A DNA stretch of 64,000 nucleotides from Calliopsis andreniformis. Taxonomy: Eukaryota; Arthropoda; Insecta; Hymenoptera; Andrenidae. Numbering within the stretch: the stretch's first letter is position 1; every line of letters starts with the position of its first letter. The notes under the pieces were generated by a model. That model did no database searches, had not been told where the DNA came from, and worked only from the letters and a program-made list of their open reading frames with translations. Positions 25,891-40,971 of the stretch are shown in pieces. The stretch is taken from positions 558,001-622,000 of the forward strand of contig NW_027480468.1 of assembly GCF_051401765.1 (NCBI RefSeq), read 5' to 3'. The position numbers and the translations under genes were made by a program.

Positions 25891-28798
25891 CTTCAATCCT
25901 CAATCCTCAATCCTCAATCACCACTCCTCAATCCTCAATTCTCAACCCTCAATCCTAAGTCCTCAGTCCTCAAACCTCAATCCTCAATACTCAGCCCTCA
26001 TCCTCAATCCTCAATCCTCAATCTTCAATCCTCAATCCTCAATCCTCAATACTCAATCTTCAATCTTCAATCCTCAGTCCTCAAACCTCAATTCTGAATC
26101 CTCAATCCTGAATCCTTAATCTTCAATCCTCAATCCCCAATCCTCAATCTTCAATACTCAATCCTCAATCCTCAATCCTCGATCCTCAATTTTCAATCCT
26201 CGATCCTCAATCCTCAATCCTCAATCCTCAATCCTCAATCCTCAATCTTCAATCCTCAATACTCAAACTTCAATCCTCAATCCTCAATACGCAATCCTCA
26301 ATCCTCAATCCTCAATCCTCAGTCTTCAATCCTCAATACTCAATCTTCAATCCTCCATCCTCAATCCTCAATCCTCAATCCTCGATCTTCAATACTCCAT
26401 ACCCAATCCTCAATCTTCAATCCTCAATCCTCAATCCTCAACTCTCGATTCTCAATCCTCAATCCTCAATCCTCAATTCCCAATCCTCAATCCTCATCCT
26501 TCAATCCTCAATACCCAATCCTCAATCTTCAATCCTCAATCCTCAATCCTCAATCCTCAATCCTCAATCCTCAATCCTCAATCCTCAATCCTCAATCCTC
26601 AATTCCCAATCCTCAATCCTCATCCTTCAATCCTCAATACCCAATCCTCAATCTTCAATCCTCAATACTCAATCCTCAATCCTCAATCCTCAATCGACAG
26701 TCTTCAATCCTCAATACTCAATCTTCAATCCTCAATCCTCAATCCTCAATCCTCAATCCTCAATCCTCAATCCTCAATCCTCAATCCTCAATCCTCAATC
26801 CTCAGTACTCAATCGTCAGTCTTCATTCCTCAATGCTCAATCTTCAATCCTCAATCCTCAATCCTCAATCCTCAGTCCTCAGTCCTCAAACCTCAATCCT
26901 CAACCCTCAGACCTCATCCTCAATCCTCAATCCTCAATCTTCAATCCACAATCCTCAATTCTCAATCCTCAATCCTCAATCCTCAGTCCTCAAACATCAA
27001 TACTCAACCCTCAGTCCTCGTCCTCAATGCACAACCCTCAGTCCTCAATCCTCAATCTTCAATCATCAATATTCATTCTTCAATCCTCAATCCTCAATCC
27101 TCAATCCTCAATCCACAATCCTCAATCCACAGTCCCCAAACCTCAATCCTGAATCTTCAATCCTCAATACTGAATCTTCAATCCTCAATCCTCAATCCTC
27201 AATCCTCAATCTTCATTCCTCAAACCTCAATCCTCGATCCTCAATCCTCATTCTTCAATCCTCAATACCCAATCCTCAATCTTCAATCCTCAATCCTCAA
27301 TCCTCAATTCTCAATCCTCAATCCTCGATCCTCAGACCTCAAACATCAATACTCGACCCTCAGTCCTCGTCCTCAATCCACAATCCTCAATCCCCAATCC
27401 TCAATCTTCAATCATCAATATACAATCTTCAGCCCTCAATCCCCAATGCTCAATCCGCAACACTCAATCCTCAATGTTCAATCCGCGATACCCAATCCTC
27501 AATGTTCAACACTCAATACTCAATCCTCAATCCTCAATCCTCAATCCTCAATCCTCAGTTCTCAATCCTCAATCCTCAGTCCCCAAACCTCAATCCTCAA
27601 TCTTCAATCCCCAATACTCAATCTTCGATCCTCAATCCTCAATACTCAATCCTCAATCCTGAGTCCTCAATTGTCAGTCTTCAATCTTCAATACTCAATC
27701 TTCAATCCTCAATCCTCAACCCTCAATCCTCATTCTTCAATCCTCAATACCCAATACTCAATCTTCAATCCTCAATCCTCAATCCTCGATGCTCAATCCT
27801 CAATCCTCAATCGTCAACCTCCAATCCTGAATACTCAATCTTCAATCGTCAATCCTCAATCCTCAATCCTCAATCCTCACACTTCAATCCTCAATACCAA
27901 TCCTCAATCTTCAATCCTCAATCCTCAATGCTCAATTCTCAACCCTCAATCCTCAGTACTCAGTCCTCATACCTCAATCCTCAATCCTCAATCCTCAATC
28001 CTCAATCTTCAATCCTCAACACTCAAACTTCAGTCGTCAATCCTCAATACTCAATCCTCAATCCTCAATCCTCAATCGACAGTCTTCAATCCTCAATACT
28101 CAATCTTCAATCCTCAATCCTCAATCCTCAATCCTCAATCCTCAGTCCTCCATCCTCAATCGTCAGTCTTCAATCCTCAATACTCAATCTTCAATCCCCA
28201 ATCCTCAATCCTCAATCCTCAATCCTCATTCTTCAATCCTCAATACCCAATCTTCAATCTTCAATCATCAATCCTCAATCCTCAATTCTCAATCCTCAAT
28301 CCTAAGTCCTCAGTCCTCAAACCTCAATCCTCAATCCTCAGCCCTCATCCTCAATCCTCAATCCTCAATCTTCAATCCTCAATCCTCAATCCTCAATACT
28401 CAAGCTTCAATCTTCAATCCTCAGTCCTCATACCTCAATTCTGAATCCTCAATCCTGAATCCTTAATCTTCAATCCTCAATCCCCAATCCTCAATCTTCA
28501 ATACTCAATCCTCAATCCTCAATCCTCAATCCTCAATTTTCAATCCTCGATCCTCAATCCTCAATCCTCAGTCCCAAATACTCAATCTTCAATCCATAAT
28601 CCTCAGCCCTCAATCTTCAATACTCAATACTCAATCTTCAATCCTCAATCCTCAATCCTCAATCCTCAATCCTCAATCTTCAATCCTCAATACTCAATCT
28701 GCAATCCTCAATCCTCAATCCTCAATCCTCAATCCTCATTCTTCAGTCCTGAATACCGAATCCTCAATCTTCAATCCTCAATCCTCAATCCTCAATTC

Positions 28799-28910
28799 TC
28801 AGTACTCAATGTTCAATCATCAATATTCAATCTTCAATCCTCAATTTCTCAATCCTCAACCCTCAATCCTCAGCCCTCAATGTTCAATACGCAATAACTA
28901 ATCCACAATC
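28799..28910. repeat. Island, TACGCAATAAC variant (A1, second)
   Basis: It has AATACGC in place of AATCCGC, shared only with 43755 and 54247. Followed by CAATCATCAATCC. Confidence 0.8.
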
Positions 28911-31864
28911 TTCAATCCTCAATCCTCAATCCTCAATCATCAATCCTCAATCCTCAATTCTCAACCCTCAATCCTAAGTCCTCAGTCCTCAAACCTCAAT
29001 CCTCAATACTCAGCCCTCATCCTCAATCCTCAATCCTCAATCTTCAATCCTCAATCCTCAATCCTCAATACTCAATCTTCAATCTTCAATCCTCAGTCCT
29101 CAAACCTCAATTCTGAATCCTCAATCCTGAATCCTTAATCTTCAATCCTCAATCCCCAATCCTCAATCTTCAATACTCAATCCTCAATCCTCAATCCTCG
29201 ATCCTCAATTTTCAATCCTCGGTCCTCAATCCTCAATCCTCAATCCTCAATCCTCAATCCTCAATCTTCAATCCTCAATACTCAAACTTCAATCCTCAAT
29301 CCTCAATACGCAATCCTCAATCCTCAATCCTCAATCGTCAGTCTTCAATCCTCATTACTCAATCTTCAATCCTCAATCCTCAATCCTCAATCCTCGATCT
29401 TCAATACTCCATACCCAATCCTCAATCTTCAATCCTCAATCCTCAATCCTCAACTCTCGATTCTCAATCCTCAATCCTCAATCCTCAATTCCCAATCCTC
29501 AATCCTCATCCTTCAATCCTCAATACCCAATCCTCAATCTTCAATCCTCAATCCTCAATCCTCAATCCTCAATCCTCAATCCTCAATCCTCAATCCTCAA
29601 TCCTCAATCCTCAATCCTCAGTACTCAATCGTCAGTCTTCATTCCTCAATGCTCAATCTTCAATCCTCAATCCTCAATCCTCAATCCTCAGACCTCAGTC
29701 CTCAAACCTCAATCCTCAACCCTCAGCCCTCATCCTCAATCCTCAATCCTCAATCTTCAATCCACAATCCTCAATTCTCAATCCTCAATCCTCAATCCTC
29801 AGACCTCAAACATCAATACTCAACCCTCAGTCCTCGTTCTCAATGCACAACCCTCAATCCTCAATCCTCAATCTTCAATCATCAATATTCATTCTTCAAT
29901 CCTCAATCCTCAATCCTCAATCCTCAATCCTCAATCCTCAATCCACAGTCCCCAAACCTCAATCCTGAATCTTCAATCCTCAATACTCAATCTTCAATCC
30001 TCAATCCTCAATCCTCAATCCTCAATCCCCAATACTCAATCTTCAATCCTCAATCCTCAATACTCAATCCTCAATCCTGAGTCCTCAATTGTCAGTCTTC
30101 AATCTTCAATACTCAATCTTCAATCCTCAATCCTCAATCCTCAATCCTCATTCTTCAATCCTCAATACCCAATACTCAATCTTCAATCCTCATTCCTCAA
30201 TCCTCGATCCTCAATCCTCAATCCTCAATCGTCAACCTCCAATCCTGAATACTCAATCTTCAATCCTTAATCCTCAATCCTCAATCCTCAATCCTCACAC
30301 TTCAATCCTCAATACCCAATCCTCAATCTTCAATCCTCAATCCTCAATGCTCAATTCTCAACCCTCAATCCTCAGTCCTCAGTCCTCATACCTCAATCCT
30401 CAATCCTCAATCCTCAATCCTCAATCTTCAATCCTCAACACTCAAACTTCAGTCGTCAATCCTCAATACTCAATCCTCAATCCTCAATCCTCAATCGACA
30501 GTCTTCAATCCTCGATCCTCAATCCTCAATCCTCAATCGTCAACCTCCAATCCTGAATACTCAATCTTCAATCCTCAATCCTCAATCCTCAATCCTCAAT
30601 CCTCACACTTCAATCCTCAATACCCAATCCTCAATCTTCAATCCACAATCCTCAATGCTCATTTCTCAACCCTCAATCCTCAGTCCTCAGTCCTCATACC
30701 TCAATCCTCAATCCTCAATCCTCAATCCTCAATCTTCAATCCTCAACACTCAAACTTCAGTCGTCAATCCTCAATACTCAATCCTCAATCCTCAATCCTC
30801 AATCGACAGTCTTCAATCCTCAATACTCAATCTTCAATCCTCAATCCTCAATCCTCAATCCTCAATCCTCAATCCTCAGTCCTCCAGCCTCAATCGTCAG
30901 TCTTCAATCCTCAATACTCAATCTTCAATCCCCAATCCTCAATCCTCAATCCTCAATCCTCAATCGACAGTCTTCAATCCTCAATACTCAATCTTCAATC
31001 CTCAATCCTCAATCCTCAATCCTCAATCCTCAGTCCTCCATCCTCAATCGTCAGTCTTCAATCCTCAATACTCAATCTTCAATCCCCAATCCTCAATCCT
31101 CAATCCTCAATCCTCATTCTTCAATCCTCAATACCCAATCTTCAATCTTCAATCATCAATCCTCAATCCTCAATTCTCAATCCTCAATCCTAAGTCCTCA
31201 GTCCTCAAACCTCAATCCTCAATACTCAGCCCTCATCCTCAATCCTCAATCCTCAATCTTCAATCCTCAATCCTCAATCCTCAATACTCAATCTTCAATC
31301 TTCAATCCTCAGTCCTCAAACCTCAATTCTGAATCCTCAATCCTGAATCCTTAATCTTCAATCCTCAATCCCCAATCCTCAATCTTCAATACTCAATCCT
31401 CAATCCTCAATCCTCGATCCTCAATTTTCAATCCTCAATAACCAATCCTCAATCTTCAATCCTCAATCCTCAATCCTCAATTCTCGATCCTCAATCCTCA
31501 ATCCTCAATCGTCAATTCTCAATCCTCAATCCTCAGTCCTCAGTCCTCAATAAACAATCTTCAATCCTCAATCCTCAATCCTCAATCCTCAATCCTCATG
31601 CTTCAATCCTCAATACCCAATACTCAATCTTCAATCCTCAATCCTCAATCCTCAATTCTCAATCCTCAACCCTCAGTACTCAGTCCTCAAACCTCAATCC
31701 TCAACCCTCAGCCCTCATCGCCAATCCTCAATCCTCAATCCTCAATCCTCAATCCTCAATATTCAATCCTCAATACTCAATCTTCAATCCTCAATCCTCA
31801 GACCTCAAACCTCAATTCTGAATCATCAATCCTGAATCCTCAATCTTCGGCCCTCAGTCCTCAA

Positions 31865-32011
31865 CAATCAGTTGTCAACCCTCAGTACTCAATAGTATAT
31901 CCTCAATTCACAGTTTTCAACACTCAATACTCAATCTGCAATCATCAAACCTCTATCCACAAACATCAATTCTCATCACTCAACCCTCAACACTCTGTCC
32001 CCAATATTCAG
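31865..32011. repeat. Divergent cassette, subtype beta
   Basis: A2 partner of 16784, with the private TTTTCAACACTC. Confidence 0.85.
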
Positions 32012-35000
32012 TCCTCAATCCTCAATCCTCAATCCTCAATCGTCAATCTACAATCCTCAATACTCCGTCTCCAATCCTCAGTCCTCAATACTCAATCCTC
32101 AATACTCAATCTGCAATCCTCAATCCTCAATACTCAATCCTCAATCCTCAATCCTCAATCCTCAATCCTCAGTCCTCAATCCTCAATCGTCAGTCTTCAA
32201 TCCTCAATACTCAATCTTCAATCTTCAATCATCAATCCTCAATCCTCAATTCTCAATCCTCAATCCTACGTCCTCAGTCCTCAAACCTCAATCCTCAACC
32301 CTCAGCCCTGATCCTCAATCCTCAATCCTCAATCTTCAATCCTCAATCCTCAATCCTCAATACTCAATCTTCAATCCTCAATCCTCAGTCCTCAAACCTC
32401 AATTCTGAATCCTCAATCCTGAATACTTAATCTTCAATCCTCAATCCCCAATCCTCAATCTTCAATCCTCAATCCTCAATCCTCAATCCTCAATCCTCAA
32501 TCCTCAATCTTCAATCCTCGATCCTCAATCCTCAATCCTCAGTCCCAAATACTCAATCTTCAATCCATAATCCTCAACCCTCAATCTTCAATCCTCAATA
32601 CTCAACCTTCAATCCTCAATCCTCAATCCTCAATCCTCAATCCTGAATCCTCAATCCTCAATCTTCAATCCTCAATACTCAATCTGCAATCCTCAATCCT
32701 CAATACTCAATCCTCAATCCTCATTCTTCAATCCTCAATACCGAATCCTCAATCTTCAATCCTCAATCCTCAATCCTCAATTCTCAGTACTCAATCTTCA
32801 ATCATCAATATTCAATCTTCAATCCATAATCCTCAACCCTCAATCTTCAATCCTCAATACTCAACCTTCAATCCTCAATCCTCAATCCTCAATCCTCAAT
32901 CCTGAATCCTCAATCCTCAATCTTCAATCCTCAATACTCAATCTGCAATCCTCAATCCTCAATACTCAATCCTCATTCTTCAATCCTCAATACCGAATCC
33001 TCAATCTTCAATCCTCAATCCTCAATCCTCAATTCTCAGTACTCAATCTTCAATCATCAATATTCAATCTTCAATCCTCAACCCTCAGCCCTGATCCTCA
33101 ATCCTCAATCCTCAATATTCAATCCTCAATCCTCAATCCTCAATACTCAATCTTCAATCCTCAATCCTCAGTCCTCAAACCTCAATTCTGAATCCTCAAT
33201 CCTGAATCCTTAATCTTCAATCCTCAATCCCCAATCCTCAATCTTCAATCCTCAATCCTCAATCCTCAATCCTCAATCCTCAATCCTCAATCTTCAATCC
33301 TCGATCCTCAATCCTCAATCCTCAGTCCCAAATACTCAACCTTCAATCCATAATCCTCAACCCTCAATCTTCAATCCTCAATACTCAACCTTCAATCCTC
33401 AATCCTCAATCCTCAATACTCAATCCTGAATCCTCAATCCTCAATCTTCAATCCTCAATACTCAATCTGCAATCCTCAATCCTCAATACTCAATCCTCAA
33501 TCCTCATTCTTCAATCCTCAATACCGAATCCTCAATCTTCAATCCTCAATCCTCAATCCTCAATTCTCAGTACTCAATCTTCAATCATCAATATTCAATC
33601 TTCAATCCTCAATCCTCAGTCCTCGATCCTCAATCCTCAATCCTCAATCGTCAATCTCCAATCCTGAATACTCAATCCTCAATCCTCAATCCTCAATCCT
33701 CATCCTTCAATCCTCAATACCCAATCCTCAATCTTCAATCCTCAATCCTCAATCCTCATCCTTCAATCCTCAATACCCAATCCTCAATCTTCAATCCTCA
33801 ATCCTCAATCCTGAATTCTCAATCCTCAATCCTCATTCTTCAATCCTCAATACCCAATCTTCAATCTTCAATCATCAATCCTCAATCCTCAATTCTCAAT
33901 CCTCAATCCTAAGTCCTCAGTCCTCAAACCTCAATCCTCAACCATCAGCCCTCATCCTCAATCCTCAATCCTCAATCTTCAATCCTCAATCCTCAATCCT
34001 CAATACTCAATCTTCAATCCTCAATACTCAGTCCTCAAACCTCAATTCTGAATCCTCAATCCTGAATCCCTAATCTTCAATCCTCAATCCCCAATCCTCA
34101 ATCTTCAATCCTCAATCCTCAATCCTGAACCCTCAATCCTCAATCTTCAATCCTCAATACTCAATCTGCAATCCTCAATCCTCAATCCTCAATCCTCAAT
34201 CCTCAATCCTCATTCTTCAATGCTCAATACCGAATCCTCAATCTTCAATCCTCTATCCTCAATCCTCAATCCTCAATCCTCAGTCCTCAATCGTCAGTCT
34301 TCATTCCTCAATGCTCAATCTTCAATCCTCAATCCTCAATCCTCAATCCTCAGTCCTCAGTCCTCAAACCTCAATCCTCAACCCTCAGCCCTCATCCTCA
34401 ATCCTCAATCCTCATTCTTCAATCCACAATCCTCAATTCTCAATCCTCAATCCTCAATCCTCAGACCTCAAACATCAATACTCAACCCTCAGTCCTCGTC
34501 CTCAATGCACAACCCTCAATCCTCAATCTTCAATCTTCAATCATCAATATTCATTCTTCAATCCTCAATCCTCAATCCTCAATCCTCAATCCTCAATCCT
34601 CAATCCACAGTCTCCAAACCTCAATCCTGAACCTTCAATCCTCAATACTCAATCTTCAATCCTCAATCCTCAATCCTCAATCTTCATTCCTCAAACCTCA
34701 ATCCTCAATCCTCAATCCTCATTCTTCAATCCTCAATACCCAATCCTCAATCTTCAATCCTCAACCCTCAATCCTCAACTCTCAATCCTCAATCCTCGAT
34801 CCTCAGACCTCAAACATCAATACTCAACCCTCAGACCTCGTCCTCAATCCACAATCCTCAATCCCCAATCCTCCATCTTCAATCATCAATATACAATCTT
34901 CAGTACTCAATCCCCAATACTCAATCCGCAATCCTCAATCCTCAATGTTCAATCCGCGATACCCAATCCTCAATGTTCAACACTCAATACTCAATCCTCA

Positions 35001-35386
35001 ATCCTCAATCCTCAATCCTCAATCCTCAATTCTCAATCCTGAACCCTCAATCTTCAATCCTCAATCCCCAATCCTCAATCTTCAATCCTCAATCCTCAAT
35101 CCTCAATCCTCAATCCTCAATCTTCAATCCTCGATCCTCAATCCTCAATCCTCCGTCCCAAATACTCAATATTCAATCCATAATCCTCAACCCTCAACCT
35201 TCAATCCTCAATACTCAATCTTCAATCCTCAATCCTCAACCGTCAATGTTCAATCCGCAATACCCAATCCTCAATCTTCAATCCTCAATCCTCAATCCTC
35301 AATCCTCAATCCTCAATCCTCAGCCCGCAAACCTCAATCCTGAATCCTCAATCCTGAATCCTCAATCTTCAGCCCTCAGTCCTCAA

Positions 35387-35524
35387 CAATCAGTTGTCAA
35401 TCCTCAATCCTCAATAGAATATCATCAATTCACAGGTTTCAATACTCAATACTCAACCTGCTATCATCAAATCTCTATCCACAAACATCAATTCTCATCA
35501 CTCAACCCTCAACACTCAGTCCCC
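35387..35524. repeat. Divergent cassette, subtype gamma
   Basis: A2 partner of 20306; no difference noticed. Confidence 0.85.
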
Positions 35525-36672
35525 AATCCTCAATCTTCAATCCTCAATCCTCAACACTCAGTCCCCAACCCTCAATCTTCAACCCTCAATACTCAATATT
35601 CAATCCTCTATCCTCAATCCTCGATCCTCAATCCTCAATCCTCAATCGTCAATCTCCAATCCTGAATACTCAATCTTCAATCCTGAATCCTCAATACTCA
35701 ATCCTCAATCCTCATTCTTAAATCCTCAATACCCAATCCTCAATCTTCAATCCTCAATCCTCAGTCCTGAATTCTCAATCCTCAATCCTCAGTCCTCAGT
35801 CCTCAAACCTCAATCCTCAACCCTCAGCCCTCATCCTCAATCCTCAATCCTCAACCTTCAATCCTCAATCTTCAATCCTCAATACTCAAGCTTCAATCCT
35901 CAATCCTCAATGCTCAATCCTCAATCCTCAATCCTCAATCGTCAGTCGTCAATTCTCAATACTCAATCTTCAATCCTCAATCCTCAATCCTCAATCCTCA
36001 ATCCTCAATTTTCAATCCTCAATAACCAATCCTCAATCTTCAATCCTCAATCCTCAATCCTCAATTCTCGATCCTCAATCCTCAATCCTCAATCGTCAAT
36101 TCTCAATCCTCAATCCTCAGTCCTCAGTCCTCAATAAACAATCTTCAATCCTCAATCCTCAATCCTCAATCCTCAATCCTCATGCTTCAATCCTCAATAC
36201 CCAATACTCAATCTTCAATCCTCAATCCTCAATCCTCAATTCTCAATCCTCAATCGTCAATCCTCAATCCTCAAAACTCAATCTACCATCCTCAATCCTC
36301 AATCCTCATTCCTCATTCTTCCATCCTCAATACCCAATCCTCAATCTTCAATCCTCAATCCTCAATCCTCAATTCTGAATCCTCAATCCTCAATTTTCAA
36401 TCTTCATTCTTCAATCCTCAATACCCAATACTCAATCTTCAATCCTCAATCCTCAATCCTCAATTCTCAATCCTCAACCCGCAGTACTCAGTCCTCAAAC
36501 CTCAATCCTCAACCCTCAGCCCTCATCGTCAATCCTCAATCCTCAATCCTCAACCCTCAATCCTCAATATTCAATCCTCAATACTCAATCTTCAATCCTC
36601 AATCCTCAGTCCTCAAACCCCAATTGTGAATCCTCAATCCTGAATCCTCAATCTTCGGCCCTCAGTCCTCAA

Positions 36673-36819
36673 CAATCAGTTGTCAACCCTCAGTACTCAA
36701 TAGTATATCCTCAATTCACAGCTTTCAATACTCAATACTCAATCTGCAATCATCAAACATCTATCCACAAACATCAATTCTCATCACTCAACCCTCAACA
36801 CTCTGTCCCCAATATTCAG
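36673..36819. repeat. Divergent cassette, subtype beta
   Basis: A2 partner of 21592; no difference noticed. Confidence 0.85.
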
Positions 36820-37845
36820 TCCTCAATCCTCAATCCTCAATCCTCAGTCGTCAATCTACAATCCTCAATACTCCATCTTCAATCCTCAGTCCTCAATACT
36901 CAATACCCAATCCTCAATCTTCAATCCTCAATCCTCAATCCTGAATTCTCAATCCTCAATTCTCAGTCCTCAGTCCTCAGACCTCAATCCTCAACCCTCA
37001 GCCCTCATTCTCAATCCTCAATCCTCAATCCTCAATGCTCAATCTTCAATCCTCAATACTCAAACTTCAATCCTCAATCCTCAATACGCAATCCTCAATC
37101 CTCAATCCTCAATCCTCAATAGTCAGTCTTCAATCCTCAATACTCAATCTTCAATACTCAATCGTCAATCCTCAATCCTCAATCCTCGATCTTCAGTCCT
37201 CAATACCCAATCCTCAAACTTCAATCCTCAATCCTCAATCCTCAACACTCGATCCTCTATCCTCAATCCTCAATCCTCAATTCTCAATCCTGAATCCTCA
37301 GTCCTCAGTCCTCAATACACAATCTTCAATCCTCAATCCTCAATCCTCAATCCTCAATCCTCAATCCTCAATCCTCAATCCTCAGTCCTCAATCGTCAGT
37401 CTTCATTCCTCAATGCTCAATCTTCAATCCTCAATCCTCAATCCTCAATCCTCAGTCCTCAGTCCTCACACCTCAATCCTCAGCCCTCAGCGCTCATCCA
37501 CAATCCTCAATACTCAATCTTCAATCCACAATCGTCAATTCTCAATCCTCAATCCTCAATCCTCAGACCTCAAACATCAATACTCAACCCTCAGTCGTCG
37601 TGCTCAATGCACAACCCTCAATCCTCAATCCTCAATCTTCAATCATCAATATTCATTCTTCAATCCTCAATCCTCAATCCTCAATCCTCAATCCTCAACC
37701 GTCAATGTTCAATCCGCAATACCCAATCCTCAATCTTCAATCCTCAATCCTCAATCCTCAATCCTCAATCCTCAATCCTCAGCCCGCAAACCTCAATCCT
37801 GAATCCTCAATCCTGAATCCTCAATCTTCAGCCCTCAGTCCTCAA

Positions 37846-37983
37846 CAATCAGTTGTCAATCCTCAATCCTCAATAGAATATCATCAATTCACAGGTTTCA
37901 ATACTCAATACTCAACCTGCTATCATCAAATCTCTATCCACAAACATCAATTCTCATCACTCAACCCTCAACACTCAGTCCCC
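37846..37983. repeat. Divergent cassette, subtype gamma (last in window)
   Basis: A2 partner of 22765. No cassette follows in the remaining 26 kb, because the 10.5-kb duplication begins to the right of it. Confidence 0.85.
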
Positions 37984-40859
37984 AATCCTCAATCTTCAAT
38001 CCTCAATCCTCAACACTCAGTCCCCAACCCTCAATCTTCAACCCTCAATACTCAATATTCAATCCTCTATCCTCAATCCTCGATCCTCAATCCTCAATCC
38101 TCAATCGTCAATCTCCAATCCTGAATACTCAATCCTCAATCCTCAATACTCAATCCTCATCCTTCAATCCTCAATACCCAATCCTCAATCTTCAATCCTC
38201 AATCCTCAATCCTGAATTCTCAATTCTCAATCCTCAGTCCTCAGTCCTCAAACCTCAATCCTCAACCCTCAGCCCTCACCCTCAATCCTCAATCCTCAAT
38301 CCTCAATCCTCAATCTTCAATCCTCAATACTCAAACTTCAATCCTCAATCCTCAATACGCAATCCTCAATCCTCAATCCTCAATCGTCAGTCTTCAATCC
38401 TCAATACTCAATCTTCAATCCTCAATCCTCAATCCTCAATCCTCAATCCTCGATCTTCAATACTCCATACCCAATACTCAATCTTCAATCCTCAATCCTC
38501 CATCCTCAACTCTCGATTCTCAATCCTCAATCCTCAATCCTCAATTCCCAATCCTCAATCCTCATCCTTCAATCCTCAATACCCAATCCTCAATCTTCAA
38601 TCCTCAATACTCAATCCTCAATCCTCAATCCTCAATCGACAGTCTTCAATCCTCAATACTCAATCTTCAATCCTCAATCCTCAATCCTCAATCCTCAATC
38701 CTCAATCCTCAATCCTCAATCCTCAATCCTCAATCCTCAATCCTCAGTACTCAATCGTCAGTCTTCATTCCTCAATGCTCAATCTTCAATCCTCAATCCT
38801 CAATCCTCAATCCTCAGTCCTCAGTCCTCAAACCTCAATCCTCAACCCTCAGCCCTCATCCTCAATCCTCAATCCTCAATCTTCAATCCACAATCCTCAA
38901 TTCTCAATCCTCAATCCTCAATCCTCAGACCTCAAACATCAATACTCAACCCTCAGTCCTCGTCCTCAATGCACAACCCTCAATCCTCAATCCTCAATCT
39001 TCAATCATCAATATTCATTCTTCAATCCTCAATCCTCAATCCTCAATCCTCAATCCACAATCCTCAATCCACAGTCCCCAAACCTCAATCCTGAATCTTC
39101 AATCCTCAATACTGAATCTTCAATCCTCAATCCTCAATCCTCAATCCTCAATCTTCATTCCTCAAACCTCAATCCTCGATCCTCAATCCTCATTCTTCAA
39201 TCCTCAATACCCAATCCTCAATCTTCAATCCTCAATCCTCAATCCTCAATTCTCAATCCTCAATCCTCGATCCTCAGACCTCAAACATCAATACTCGACC
39301 CTCAGTCCTCGTCCTCAATCCACAATCCTCAATCCCCAATCCTCAATCTTCAATCATCAATATACAATCTTCAGTCCTCAATCCCCAATGCTCAATCCGC
39401 AACCCTCAATCCTCAATGTTCAATCCGCGATACCCAATCCTCAATGTTCAACACTCAATACTCAATCCTCAATCCTCAATCCTCAATCCTCAATCCTCAG
39501 TTCTCAATCCTCAATCCTCAGTCCCCAAACCTCAATCCTCAATATTCAATCCTCAATCCTCAATCCTCAATCCTCATTCTTCAATCCTCAATACCCAATA
39601 CTCAATCTTCAATCCTCAATCCTCAATCCTCGATGCTCAATCCTCAATCCTCAATCGTCAACCTCCAATCCTGAATACTCAATCTTCAATCGTCAATCCT
39701 CAATCCTCAATCCTCAATCCTCACACTTCAATCCTCAATACCCAATCCTCAATCTTCAATCCTCAATCCTCAATGCTCAATTCTCAACCCTCAATCCTCA
39801 GTCCTCAGTCCTCAATGTTCAATCCGCGATACCCAATCCTCAATGTTCAACACTCAATACTCAATCCTCAATCCTCAATCCTCAATCCTCAATCCTCAGT
39901 TCTCAATCCTCAATCCTCAGTCCCCAAACCTCAATCCTCAATCTTCAATCCCCAATACTCAATCTTCAATCCTCAATCCTCAATACTCAATCCTCAATCC
40001 TGAGTCCTCAATTGTCAGTCTTCAATCTTCAATACTCAACCTTCAATCCTCAATCCTCAATCCTCAATCCTCATTCTTCAATCCTCAATACCCAATACTC
40101 AATCTTCAATCCTCAATCCTCAATCCTCGATGCTCAATCCTCAATCCTCAATCGTCAACCTCCAATCCTGAATACTCAATCTTCAATCGTCAATCCTCAA
40201 TCCTCAATCCTCAATCCTCACACTTCAATCCTCAATACCCAATCCTCAATCTTCAATCCTCAATCCTCAATCCTCAATCCTCATTCTTCAATCCTCAATA
40301 CCCAATCTTCAATCTTCAATCATCAATCCTCAATCCTCAATTCTCAATCCTCAATCCTAAGTCCTCAGTCCTCAAACCTCAATCCCCAATCCTCAGCCCT
40401 CATCCTCAATCCTCAATCCTCAATCTTCAATCCTCAATCCTCAATCCTCAATACTCAAACTTCAATCTTCAATCCTCAGTCCTCAAACCTCAATTCTGAA
40501 TCCTCAATCCTGAATCCTTAATCTTCAATCCTCAATCCCCAATCCTCAATCTTCAATACTCAATCCTCAATCCTCAATCCTCAATCCTCAATCCTCAATT
40601 TTCAATCCTCGATCCTCAATCCTCAATCCTCAGTCCCAAATACTCAATCTTCAATCCATAATCCTCAGCCCTCAATCTTCAATACTCAATACTCAATCTT
40701 CAATCCTCAATCCTCAATCCTCAATCCTCAATCCTCAATCTTCAATCCTCAATACTCAATCTGCAATCCTCAATCCTCAATCCTCAATCCTCAATCCTCA
40801 TTCTTCAGTCCTCAATACCGAATCCTCAATCTTCAATCCTCAATCCTCAATCCTCAATT

Positions 40860-40971
40860 CTCAGTACTCAATGTTCAATCATCAATATTCAATCTTCAAT
40901 CCTCAATTTCTCAATCCTCAACCCTCAATCCTCAGCCCTCAATGTTCAATCCGCAATAACTAATCCACAAT
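40860..40971. repeat. Island with CGCAATAACTAATCC (A2, first)
   Basis: Partner of 25779 at offset 15081. Confidence 0.8.

Larger units (their letters stand above)
16337..31416. repeat. 15.08-kb tandem block, copy A1
   Basis: A1 matches A2 (31417 onward) at offset 15080. The offset becomes 15081 after a 1-bp indel near 16672-31750 (CAATCTCAATA against CAATCCTCAATA), and 14956 to the right of about 26.9 kb because A2 lacks 125 bases. The match is near-perfect, with scattered substitutions, for example near 27626, 28723, 29837, 30035 and 30658. Its left edge and the A1/A2 junction share the 18-base word CCTCAATTTTCAATCCTC. The left ~6.7 kb holds cassettes; the right part holds the CGCAATAACTAATCC islands. 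Confidence 0.93.

Noticed and set aside
2184..37983. The 146-bp cassette as a tRNA, snRNA or transposon remnant
   Set aside because: It is too poor in G to fold as a tRNA or snRNA, has no A/B box, terminal repeats or target duplications, and still shows traces of heptamer rhythm, so it looks like diverged satellite.
2161..38020. CTTCGGCCC upstream of the cassettes as a terminator hairpin
   Set aside because: There is no complementary arm nearby and no T-run, and the position is fixed only because the block is copied as a whole.
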